Positions 36,401-44,712 of a stretch of DNA of 64,000 nt are shown here, one piece after another. A model generated the notes under the pieces. That model made no database searches. It worked only from the letters and a program-made list of their open reading frames with translations, and was not told the origin of the DNA. Within the stretch, counting starts at the first letter, position 1, and every line of letters starts with the position of its first letter. Source of the DNA: Asterias amurensis (Eukaryota > Echinodermata > Asteroidea > Forcipulatida > Asteriidae). Both the position numbers and the translations under genes were made by a program. The stretch is taken from NCBI RefSeq assembly GCF_032118995.1, contig NC_092651.1, positions 11,185,285-11,249,284 of the forward strand. The letters run 5' to 3'.

Positions 36401-39193
36401 TGGGGGTGGGGGTTTGTACAACCTCCATGCTAGGATGAGGATGTTTGTGCATCTACGTCAAGACTTAGAGAGGGTAAGATGTAGGCTTGGTCTGAGGGGA
36501 TAGGGGTTGGGGGTGGGGGTTTGTACAACCTCCATGCTAGGATGAGGATGTTTGTTCATCTACGTCAAGACTTGGAGAGGGTAAGATGTAGGCTTGGTCT
36601 GAGGGGGATAGGGGTTGGGGGTGGGGGTTTGTACAACCTCCATGCTAGGATGAGGATGTTTGTTCATCTATGTCAAGACTTGGAGAGGGTAAGATGTAGG
36701 CTTGGTCTGAGGGAATTGGGGTTGGGGATGGGGGTTTGTACAACCTCCATTCTAGGATGAGGATGTTTGTTCATCTACGTCAAGACTTAGAGAGGGTAAG
36801 ATGTAGGCTTGGTCTGAGGGGGATAGGGGTTGTGGGTGGGGGTTTGTACAACCTCCATGCTAGGATGAGGATGTTTGTTCATCTACGTCAAGACTTGGAG
36901 AGGGTAAGATGTAGGCTTGGTCTGAGGGGGATAGGGGTTGGGGGTGGGGGTTTGTACAACCTCCATGCTAGGATGAGGATGAGGATGTTTGTTCATCTAG
37001 GTCAAGACTTGGAGAGGGTAAGATGTAGGCTTGGTCTGAGGGGATAGGGGTTGGGGGTGGGGTTTGTACAACCTCCATGCTAGGATGAGGATGTTTGTTC
37101 ATCTACGTCAAGACTTAGAGAGGGTAAGATGTAGGCTTGGTCGTTGGGGATAGGGGTTGGGGATGGGGGTTTGTACAACCTCCATGCTAGGATGGGGATG
37201 TTTGTTCATCTACGTCAAGACTTGGAGAGGGTAAGATGTAGGCTTGGTCTGAGGGGATAGGGGTTGGGGGTGGGGGTTTGTACAACCTCCATGCTAGGAT
37301 GGGGATGTTTGTTCATCTTTGTCAAGACTTGGAGAGGGTAAGATGTAGGCTTGGTCTGAGGGGATAGGGGTTGGGGTGGGGGTTTGTACAACCTCCATGC
37401 TAGGATGAGAATGTTTGTTCATCTACGTCAAGACTTAGAGAGGGTAAGTGATGTCCCTTCAAGAGTTAAACCTCTCTTTTATGTGAGGAATTTTGTATAT
37501 ACACATATATTGTTGCAAGTCCTAGAAATAGTGTGATGAACTTCACCCGAGCCAGTCCCAACCAAGCCTGATGCAATTGCCTCAATGCCCCTGGTCATTG
37601 CCTTGGTGCTTGGAATGTTCCCAGCGTAAGTTGTATTTTCCCCAAACAGGTGCACCTGTGAAGACCGAAGCATCGGGATGTCAAACTCTTCACAATCCAA
37701 CTGCATGCTATGTTTATAATTGAGTTGGACTGCACTAATTAACGTTTAATTCTCTGCCTCTGATCTTGCAGGTGCGGAATCTCTGCTACATGGTCCAAAA
37801 ACGCGAGAAACTAAGTCGTCAAATGGGTACACTGCGAGAGGAAATCTTTTTGAAGCAGAAACAGATCTTCAATAGTGATACGTCGAGTTTCTCACAAGAG
37901 GATCTGGATTTCGCAGAACAAGCCGCTGCCCTTAGTTCTCAAGTCACTGAGAAATCTGAATCCACGTTTGACCTTTTTTCAGAAGTCAGTGTCGACGAGG
38001 ATAAAGTAACTGAAGAGGTTAAACTTGTGGAGGACCTCGTGATGAGTAGCAGTGTCGTCAAACCTAAGAAATATTTTGAATCCAGCGAGAGTTCGTCTTC
38101 GGAGACGGAGAGCTACAGCGAATCGAGGAGTAGCTCCAGAACGGAGTATTCAAAGATTTCCTCGGAGTCGGACCAGAAGCCATTGAATCTACTCGCTGAT
38201 TTGGACTTCAATGCTGCGAATGCTGACAGGGACGTTAAGCGAAGTGTAGTGGTTGAAGGGAGCGATCAAAGGTTGACGGTGGAAAGTAGTGAACCAAAGA
38301 TTGCTCAAACGCCGTCTGGCAGTACCCTAGAACACAATGTCAACCATTCTGTGAACCTGAATAATAACAGTTTATTAAGGCAGAGACAACGAGGCAGTCA
38401 GTTAAAACGAACTGCATCTGATGTTGACCAAATCGATCATATACAAACGAAACGCATCTCCAGAAACGGTAGACACACGCAAAATTCATTAGTGAAATCA
38501 AAAATAGCTTCTTACCTCAAATCGTCAAAGTTAGACTTGCCGAAGCAAGACGTCAAACCTACACAGGGAAAGTTTATAAATAGTCCGGAATCAGCGGAGA
38601 AGCCACGGTACCCACGTCCGTCGCTGTCGCCAAGACAACTTCAGATGCAGGAGGAGGCAGCTCGTCTCCGAGAGCAGATGTTTGCCTCCAGTCCCGCATC
38701 CCGATCCCTCCTCAGTGGCTACCGCATCCCTAAGAAGAAATCCATCCCATCAAGCGAATCCTCACCCCCCGCTATCGAGGCAGACATCGCCACGACGTCG
38801 TCACAACCTGATAGGGAGGACCGCATCCTAACTGCGACCCCGGAAACGCGCAGCGTGCGTCGGAGAATCGAAGATGAACTCGACCGGGAGAGCAACTGTA
38901 GCGACCGACAGTTCGAGAATATCGACTCGGAGGTCAGTATTTGTCTCAAGGGGAAAGAGTCACCCGGTTCGGGCGACTCTGAGGATGACATCATCATCGT
39001 CGACGACGACCACCAGGAACAAGTAACGAAGCAGCTGCTATCCCAGGGCCTGAGCAGCTCAGGCGCAAAACTCACCAAAAGCCAAAGTGTAGATAGACCG
39101 GACGTGAATAACAGAGTGAATGACAACAAACCGGTTACTACAAGGTTATACGACGCAGCGTATCGTTTGCTCAACAGTGCTATTCCACTCTAG
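24454..39193 (+). CDS. JADE1: JADE-family PHD-finger protein, HBO1 acetyltransferase scaffold, 14 coding exons, 936 aa
   Basis: Coding exons: 24454-24510, 25848-26041, 27617-27771, 28441-28499, 28829-28918, 29868-29930, 30963-31081, 31513-31618, 32892-32957, 33372-33470, 33927-34060, 34830-34956, 35703-35822, 37772-39193. All are GT-AG and total 2811 nt in frame. An EPL1-like N-terminal region ([23 protein letters not shown]) is followed by PHD1, with cysteines at 180, 183, 197, 200, 208, 221 and 224 and His205, then a zinc knuckle (C232, C235) and extended PHD2 to about residue 343. A conserved helical segment ([18 protein letters not shown]) precedes a ~420-residue Ser-rich acidic tail. Family role: JADE proteins scaffold KAT7/HBO1 with ING4/5 and MEAF6 in the nucleus; the PHD module reads the histone H3 tail. 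An in-frame TAA lies upstream of the start; a second Met at 24469 has better Kozak context. Assignment to JADE1 rather than the JADE1/2/3 ancestor is uncertain. Confidence 0.93.
24534..24913. mobile_element. MITE family A copy 3
   Basis: TTAA-bounded, with ends ACACTGGACACTATTAGTAA and ATAGTATCCACTGCC. It begins only ~24 bp after the first JADE coding exon, in the opposite orientation to copy 2. Confidence 0.88.
25078..25245. mobile_element. 168-bp MITE F with ~36-bp terminal inverted repeats, JADE intron
   Basis: GGGTGCATTCGATTAGCTTC, CCTGGGTCTACCCCG at the left pairs with CGGGGTAGACCCAGGGAAGC, TAAATGAACGCACCC at the right. The centre is GC-rich. It interrupts an older SINE-like tail (AATAATTGGGTCT to GCTTTGAGACG). 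Confidence 0.87.
26062..26350 (+). mobile_element. SINE S1 subfamily with long body, JADE intron
   Basis: The head TATGGCCGAGCGGTTAAGAG, CACCGGATTCAAGCTCTGG and box B GGTTCGAATCC are clear. The body matches the reverse copy at 32130-32424 down to the end CCTTGTGTGTCTGGCGAC. Confidence 0.85.
26927..27375. repeat. 147-bp tandem triplication in a JADE intron
   Basis: Three copies of a 147-bp unit begin with TATTATCACTCTAATCATTG at 26927, 27074 and 27221. The first two are nearly identical and the third is slightly diverged. The unit body (GGGCACCAAGGCATTTTCTC) belongs to a dispersed repeat also seen at about 26390-26650, 30070-30200, 33710-33860 and 58325-58490. Confidence 0.9.
27815..27960 (-). 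mobile_element. tRNA-derived SINE S3, JADE intron
   Basis: The minus-strand reading contains TAGTCTAGTTGGTAAGACAC, GGGTTCAAATCCCACCC and the downstream segment CACAGTACTCAGGGAAAGC. Copies recur at 33100-33232 and 57640-57765. Confidence 0.7.
28575..28745. mobile_element. MITE family A, truncated copy
   Basis: The left half only, from TTAAAGGCACTGGACACTAT through GAAACAGCTCCCTCTGAAG. It lies in a JADE intron. Confidence 0.75.
30832..30986 (+). repeat. Short tandem duplication of the JADE exon 7 acceptor and exon start
   Basis: The stretch around 30832-30884 (pyrimidine-rich tract, TTTAG, then GCATGCTACGGCATTGTGAA) is repeated about 101 bp later at the true acceptor (TTTCAG then GCATGCTATGGCATTGTGAA at 30963). 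The upstream copy diverges after the first ~21 exon nt and would read into a stop (TGA near 30930), so it is a decoy 3' splice site rather than a second coding exon. Confidence 0.8.
31672..31970 (-). mobile_element. tRNA-derived SINE S2, JADE intron
   Basis: Minus-strand head GGGCTAGATAGCCCAGTTGG, TAGAGCGCCGG, box B-like GGTTCAAATCCC, then the body TCAATTTTTCTTTGTTCAAT. The acceptor stem does not pair as in a real tRNA and the body follows directly. Confidence 0.75.
31982..32096 (-). mobile_element. SINE S2, second reverse copy
   Basis: Repeats the S2 head and the start of its body (GATTTAGGATTGAACAAAGA to GAGCTATCTAGCCC on the plus strand) immediately after the first copy. It is followed by ATATATAT. 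Confidence 0.75.
32130..32424 (-). mobile_element. SINE S1 long-body subfamily, reverse copy in JADE intron
   Basis: Reverse complement of the 26062-26350 type: starts GTCGCCAGACACACAAAGCC and ends at GCGGTTAAGAGCACCGG on the minus strand. Short ORFs here are SINE sequence. Confidence 0.85.
33100..33232 (-). mobile_element. SINE S3, reverse copy in JADE intron
   Basis: Same order as the copy at 27815-27960: GTATACTCAGTACTTTCCC, ACTCGGGTGGGATT, GACCTTTGCAATTCTAGAGC on the plus strand. Confidence 0.7.
34074..34252. mobile_element. Foldback element E-type, JADE intron
   Basis: Starts TTTCATAGAGCTGCTTAATT and ends GAAACTGGGCCC. Its interior GGCTGGTAACCTTATTCTGG matches the 85-bp array unit at 17850-18235. 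Confidence 0.7.
34297..34667. mobile_element. MITE family C, full copy in a JADE intron
   Basis: Bounded by TTAA at both ends, with terminal inverted repeats GCCATTGGACCCTTTCGGT and ACCGAAAGGGTCCAATGGC. It has an internal TTCTCGTTAACGAGAA palindrome. No ORF of note. Confidence 0.85.
35284..35641. mobile_element. MITE family C, copy just upstream of JADE exon 13
   Basis: Flanked by TTAA, with the same internal sequence as the other two family C copies. Its left terminus is eroded, while the right terminus GAAAGGGTCCAATGGCT is intact. It ends about 60 bp before the acceptor of the exon whose end became a minisatellite. Confidence 0.82.
35766..37449 (+). repeat. Exon-derived minisatellite: 16 copies of JADE exon 13 end plus splice donor
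   Basis: Copies of TACAACCTCCATGCTAGGAT begin at 35766, 35873, 35980, 36088, 36201, 36309, 36417, 36524, 36632, 36739, 36847, 36955, 37067, 37174, 37281 and 37387, a period of 106-108 bp with two copies lengthened to 112-113 by an extra GATGAG. Each unit holds the last 57 nt of JADE coding exon 13 (encoding [19 protein letters not shown]), the donor GAGAGG/GTAAG and ~50 nt of G-rich intron. Copy 1 is the real exon end. Copy 16 has the consensus donor GTAAGT and runs into unique intron. No copy carries its own acceptor. Confidence 0.97.
37772..39193 (+). other. JADE1: JADE terminal coding exon: coiled-coil end plus disordered Ser/acidic tail
   Basis: This 1422-nt last exon encodes residues 464-936. 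It begins with [17 protein letters not shown], which continues the conserved [10 protein letters not shown] segment of the preceding exon, then becomes low-complexity with Ser/Glu blocks and basic patches. Near residues 868-876 an acidic-flanked hydrophobic stretch (DDIIIVDDD) resembles a SUMO-interacting motif. The stop TAG is at 39191-39193. A 151-aa antisense ORF at 38719-39174 is a shadow. Confidence 0.85.
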
Positions 39194-39648
39194 TCCAGTT
39201 AGTTCACCTAGTGTCCTTCTTCGCTGTGTCTGACAAACTGTCATAGGGTTTTATTAATATTTTTTTTTTCCGGTGGAGGTAACTATTTGTTATTCAGGGT
39301 TTTTGTACTGATCATGTTTTGTTCAAATACTCCCCAAGAGTTGGAGCCACTTTTGTGTTTCTCGTTTGCTCTTAAAAGAGAAATTATGTCATAAAAAATA
39401 CTAGTTCCTAACATTCTAAAAACAGCTATAGAAAAATCAATTTGGAGTTGTTGGTAATCTCAAAATGTCCACATATTCGGCTTCAAATGATGTAGCATGT
39501 ACATGTAATAGGGAGAAATAGACAAAAATGTCACACACAAAAATTGTTGTCTCTAGAGAACTATTTTGGCATGTACAATGTATTTACGCGACTCTCCTGA
39601 AAACATGGCTCTGTGATTTCACTTTTTTCCCTCAAAAACTTGATGACT

Positions 39649-39654
39649 AATAAA
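39649..39654 (+). terminator. Candidate poly(A) signal of JADE
   Basis: An AATAAA hexamer lies about 455 nt after the JADE stop codon. It is a plausible cleavage signal, but no transcript evidence is available and other AT-rich hexamers occur nearby. Confidence 0.35.
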
Positions 39655-39898
39655 GCTGAAACTTCTATGGGTAAATTATATTACATACATCTTCATTCAC
39701 AGTGAGTAAGGATTTATGTCATTGCTATCTACAAAAGTATCAAAACCCTTTAAAAGCCCTCAAAAAGTAAAATTTGCAAATGTGGGACAATGACTTAAGA
39801 TCAACCAAATTGCTGCACTGTCATGCTGCAAATGGTCAAAAGCAAATTTGTTTGTTTTTTTCTTTTTGTGCGAAATACTTGATTGGTTTTGTATACTA

Positions 39899-40110
39899 CA
39901 ATGGACCGTTCTGGCTTTTCACCAAGCTCCGCCCACCGCGCACGTGAGCAAGACACGTGTACAAGCACTCCCAATGACATTCTGCACGATTCTGTCGCGC
40001 GTGCCAAATATACGCGCATGACCGAGTTTGTCCGACCACAATCATTGCTGTGATTGGTTAAGAGGATGAACGCGCACAGTTTGATTGACAGGCCGGATCG
40101 GTCCATTGGC
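39899..40110. mobile_element. GC-rich element with inverted ends, downstream of JADE
   Basis: CAATGGACCGTTCTGG at the left and CCGGATCGGTCCATTGG at the right bracket a CpG-rich stretch unlike its AT-rich surroundings. Likely a MITE, by structure only. Confidence 0.6.
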
Positions 40111-40439
40111 CCAAACCCTAGCCCCGCCTAATTATGAACGCCTAATTATGAATGGCAACCATATTATAACACTTGCTAACATTTGACTGAAATACATTAT
40201 TTGACTATAAAGTAGATTCATTCACCAGAGTCATTCCAAACCACAGTGAATGATATTACAGAGGTCGAACAGTAGGAGGGTTGATTGTGTATAACAAGAT
40301 TTATCCTTTAGTAGGCTTGAATCCTTGATTCTGATTTGTCGGTCCATAGCAACAAGGAGTGTGATATAAACCTATATTGCACGGCACATATCACTCCCTG
40401 CGTCTTGTGTGTTCTAGCTGGCGTCAAGTTTGCTTGAAG

Positions 40440-40590
40440 ATAAATACGTAATCACACATGCTCTCAAGGAATACAAAAAAATAAAGCGCTCTGCGTCCAA
40501 TATCCAACTCAGTCTTCGTCCTTGTTGGATATGGTACACAGAGGGCTATATATATTTTTTTAGTATTCCACTCGCGCTTGTGTGATAACT
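40440..40590. mobile_element. Palindromic element (GGAATAC... GTATTCCACTCGCGC)
   Basis: The arms CTCAAGGAATACAAAAAAATA and TTTTTTTAGTATTCCACTCG flank an inner CCAATATCCAAC / GTTGGATATGG hairpin. A shorter relative lies at about 13060-13180 in SH3D19. Confidence 0.55.
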
Positions 40591-41062
40591 TATAACATTG
40601 GCATCTGGTATATTTAATCTATCATTCAAAACCACAATTAATTCTGTTGAAAGGTCAGACAGTAGGAGGGTTGACTGTACAGTGAACATGCATTTATCAC
40701 ATGGTTTCACATTGGAGGCTGAAACAGTTTATCCTTAGTGGATAATTTCGGCCTACAATTGGACCATGACATGATGAAAGGTTGGGTACTGTGTACATGT
40801 AGATATGTATTCCCCACATGGTTGTTGTGGGCTTGATTCAAAACAACTGCATGGTATTGAATGGTCAGACAGTAGGAGGGTTACAAATTGTGTAATTTTG
40901 GTTTTTGGAAGGAAAATACATACAAGGTCCATGCACAAAATCTCTTATCGGGTATGCTTTGTAGGTTCTCTAACAGTATGTTCGCCAATTTTCTGGCTTT
41001 GTAACATTCATAGGCCAGTAAAGTTTGAAGCGTAGCATGATGTAGGAAGTAACTGAGTACGC

Positions 41063-41454
41063 TTAAAGGAACACAGTGCCTTGGATCCATCGAGTTGGTC
41101 TTTAAAAAGCATTTGTGATTGTTTGTTATAAAATGCATATGATTAGAATGATATTTTAAAAGTAGAATGTAATGATCCACACAAGTATCACTCGTAATTG
41201 CGTGGTTTTCTTTTACCTCGTCGACTAATACAGTCGGCCATTTGTGGGAGTAAAATTTTTTACTCCCATTAATGGCCGACCATGTTAGCTCGCAGAGTAA
41301 AAGGAAAACCAGACAATTTCGAGGCAAACTTGTGCGGATCATTGTATTCTACTTTTAAAACATCTTTCCAACCATATGCATTTTTTAACAAACGAATAGT
41401 ACAAATGCTTTGTATAGATCAAGCTGTCCGATCCAAGGCAACATGTTCCTTTAA
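41063..41454. mobile_element. MITE family D, second copy
   Basis: TTAA-bounded with the same termini as the copy at 16633 and a central GGGAGTAAAATTTTTTACTCCC palindrome. It lies between JADE and AADAT. Confidence 0.9.
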
Positions 41455-41975
41455 AGCCATGGTCATAGATACTCCAAAAAAGTAATGATGATAATTTATC
41501 AAATTTACTTGGTGAGTAGGACTGCAGCTGTTGATGGTATAAACTATTTTGAGACACAATTCCCTTCAAACTAATGTGGTTTGGTTTATCTGTCACCCCA
41601 AAACTATTAAAATCGTTTCTCAGATTTCTGTTGGTTGGTGTCCATTCATAAGTGCTGTGGCCAGAGATGCAGTTGGTACTTCGCTCAACGTGGATGGATG
41701 TGGCTTAACATGGATTTGACGTTCTTGTGAAAAAAACATAATAATTTTTTTTTTGCTGTTTGCTCAGCAAGCAGGACACTGTATTCAGCTGTGATTTTTT
41801 TTGTATCTTTCCTTACACATGTAATTGTGCTTACAAAAAATAAGCATAATATAATGTTGACAAAAACCAATGTATGACCCCTACTTCATCGCTCTTATGT
41901 GACCAAACAACTTTGTAACCAAACAAAGTACTGCACCAGACCTTGATCAAATCTTACTCGCAAGGATAGACCTTT

Positions 41976-42235
41976 TCAGGGTCCAATTTTATGGCTCTGC
42001 TTACCGCCGAATTCTGCGCTTACGATCACCATGCTCTGCTTGCACGGCCAGTGCTGAATTTCTGAGCTAGCTGTGTAAGCGTAGAATGCCTAAGAACATG
42101 GAGTATGGCTGGGTACGCACAAGCCAAAATTTCCAGCTAACCCATGAACAACACTTGACGTAAGCGCAAACTCATCACTGCTTCCGCAAGTGCTTATTCT
42201 TTGCTTGCAGTAGGAAAAGCCATGAAGTTGGCCCC
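41976..42235. mobile_element. Foldback element E2, second copy
   Basis: Begins GGGTCCAATTTTATGGCTCT, GCTTACCG and ends in an imperfect inverse of it (AAGCCATGAAGTTGGCCCC). Its body matches the copy at 13371-13625. Confidence 0.83.
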
Positions 42236-42984
42236 AGAATAATAATCAATGAAAATAAAACTTTATGGAAATTTGATTTATTGTTTTCCGGTTGATTCTC
42301 AAACTCTTATTATGGGCTTATTTTTGTGTGTTTTGTTTTTGTCTTTTTCATTTGCTTATGATCTCATCGCTAACTGCTTTTATTTTATTCAATTTTTTCG
42401 CAAAGTTGATTTGTACATGTGGTGTTTACATCATTGCTGATCTGACTATGAATGTGTAGATATCCTTTAAATAGTTCCTCCTTTTGCAATTTCTTTGTTC
42501 CTGAATAAATTTGGACTTGTATATAACGGAAATGATGACTGGTGTAACAAATTTATTCTCTTCATACAAACTGCAGTGTAATTTGTTTAGAACTTATATA
42601 CCTGTTTACATTTGTTGTCTTGTCATTTAACCTTTCAAGAAAGACTCTGCTAGGGTCGAAACGTCAGCACATTATATTTTTTTGTTTATTCGCATTGCCA
42701 GGAAGTTGAACCAGAAAATCCCCTTTCAATCCCCTTTTTTTTTTTAAAGATATTCTGCTTTGGGGGCACAATATTCATCAAATATAGGCACAAATATATC
42801 CCCCGAGGATAAATAATTTTAAATGCCTCGAAAATATAACATACAATCTCAAAAAATTAAATGTTTTTCTTCTGGTTACTTTTAATCTCAAAACTCCAGA
42901 TTCCAAATGGGGGGTGGGGGGGGCGAGGAATCATATACAAAATGGAGACGAAAACATTGCTTTGAAAAAGAGAAAAACCATTAC

Positions 42985-43095
42985 AAGGGTGCTGGCACGT
43001 TAATCCGGAGGTCAATGGTTCGAATCCCACTCTAGTCAATTCTTTGTTCAACCCCAAAAATTTTTTACAAATTTACCCAGTAAGTTTCCCTTGTG
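42985..43095 (+). mobile_element. SINE S2, forward partial copy
   Basis: GCTGGCACGTTAATCCGGAG, GTTCGAATCCCACTCTAGTC, then AATTCTTTGTTCAACCCC and a tail ending GTTTCCCTTGTGGTT. Confidence 0.7.
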
Positions 43096-43366
43096 GTTAA
43101 TATTGATATACCCAGTAATAAATATAAATAACATTTTTTAAGAAGTAAAAGCTAAATGTAAAATGGGACATAAACAAACAAATAACACAATTTAAATCTA
43201 CAAGTATACTTCAACAACCACGTAGGAACAAACCACGCAAAATTGAAAGCTAAGCATTTTAAAATGTATTTCAAAATTATTTATTTCCAATTTTTATTGC
43301 ATTTTTTAGGCAACAGAGGGCGCCATATAATGACACCGTTAAATACTGCGCGTCCCGTTACCATTC

Positions 43367-43499
43367 ATGCCAATGGGGGTGTGTGGTGGGTGTGCGCATT
43401 CCTATAGCTCTGAGACAACTCGACCTTCGTTCGGTGAACTTGTTTTCTCGTCCGTGGAGAGTAAAACTCAGCAGAGAACTTTGGCAAATACATTGAATG
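43367..43499 (+). promoter_or_regulatory. Possible AADAT promoter / non-coding first exon
   Basis: A slightly CpG-richer patch about 2.8 kb upstream of the AADAT start is followed by a donor-like GGTAAGAC at about 43499. An acceptor-like TTTTTGAGGTAG (ending about 46165) precedes the AADAT first coding exon. Together they would allow a non-coding first exon spliced to the coding one. This is weak and rests only on composition and splice-site likeness. Confidence 0.2.
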
Positions 43500-43794
43500 G
43501 TAAGACACCAATTTTTCTTGCAAACTTAATTCAGCATGACTATCGGGTTTCCCTGCCAGTTCAGCAGAACCTTTTTTCTTGAAAAGTTTAATGTTTAATG
43601 GTCAAACAATTCATTCGACATTATTTTTGTAAGAATAAGACTGTGTTTATAAAATTATAGTATCACTTCACTGTGTTATCAGGTTAATAAATGCTATTCA
43701 TGTGCTGACTACAGTACAGACGTCCATGAGAAGTGAGTCTGGCACTTCTTTTCTAGTGAGTAGTACTAGTAGGCCTACGATACATTCTTGTCAA

Positions 43795-43975
43795 AGCCTT
43801 TTAGAAGTGGGAGGAAACCCCAGAGAATTTTTCTAGGGAAAACCCACCAAGTCAAGGAAGTAGGGACTGAAAAACCCAATCCACATGTGACATAATAATA
43901 GTGCCCCGGTAGGATTCAAGCCGAAGGAAGGCGAGGCAAGACCAAGATACCATTGTGCCAACCTGACTTCTTATC
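43795..43975 (-). mobile_element. SINE S4, reverse copy
   Basis: Plus-strand order GGAGGAAACCCCAGAGAATT, GACTGAAAAACCCAATCCAC, GGATTCAAGCCG, CACTGTG-type end mirrors the copy at 6278-6480. Confidence 0.65.
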
Positions 43976-44070
43976 TTAGGTTTCTTTTTAGGAACCCCAC
44001 CCCACTAATTCACTTTCAAGTATCAGTGGAAAGAGAATGCTGCTAAAATCTGTTTGATAGCTGAAAAGGG

Positions 44071-44712
44071 ATGTCGGACACTTCGTACCTTTGCCACTTC
44101 GTACCTTCGGGACACTTCGTACTGAACCAAATTGGTCACTTCGTACCGTGGGCGGGGTACGAAGTGACCATCAGCTGAGTCACTGCGTACCTTCATTAAA
44201 GTGTGTATTCCTCAATAATTTAATGTTCGTTGAGATAAAATTAATAATACATAATGAATTTAATTTTTTGTTTATATATGTGAATGTCATTTTTAATGTA
44301 AAATTAATATTTTGTATTTAAGTTAATTATTACCGCCACGAGGACAACATCTTCCGCCAAAGTCAAACAATCACGCAATCGTCAAAATGGATCCTTGCAT
44401 GGTTCCAACAAAATAGTAACATTTGGTTTGATTTGCTTAAATTATTTCATAATCTTCCGATCACAAAGCACAAAATAATCATAAACAATGCAGAAATCCC
44501 GACTTTTTAGTACGAAGGTAGGAAGTGTCTTGTGAGAAGGTACGAAGTGTCCAAGGTACGAAGTGTCCAAAGTCACTTTGTACCTTGAAAAGGTACGAAG
44601 TGTCCAGGGTACGAAGTGGCAAAGGTACGAAGTGTCCAAAGTAATTTCGTACCTTGAAAAGGTACGAAGTGTCCAGGGTACGAAGTGGCAAAGGTACGAA
44701 GTGTCCTGACAC
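44071..44712. mobile_element. Foldback element built from TACGAAGTG repeats
   Basis: Starts GTCGGACACTTCGTACCTTT, GCCACTTCGTACC and ends with the inverse. The word GGTACGAAGTG (or its complement CACTTCGTACC) recurs about five times in the left arm and about nine in the right arm, with an AT-rich core of ~300 bp between. No coding capacity seen. Confidence 0.85.

Noticed and set aside
36198..37047. Three ORFs encoding tandem [14 protein letters not shown] repeats, as if a repeat-protein gene
   Set aside because: They are copies of the JADE exon end within a minisatellite, without acceptor or independent start context; treated as a repeat.
38719..39174. 151-codon ORF on the minus strand
   Set aside because: Antisense shadow of the last JADE exon, whose frame continues from conserved JADE sequence.
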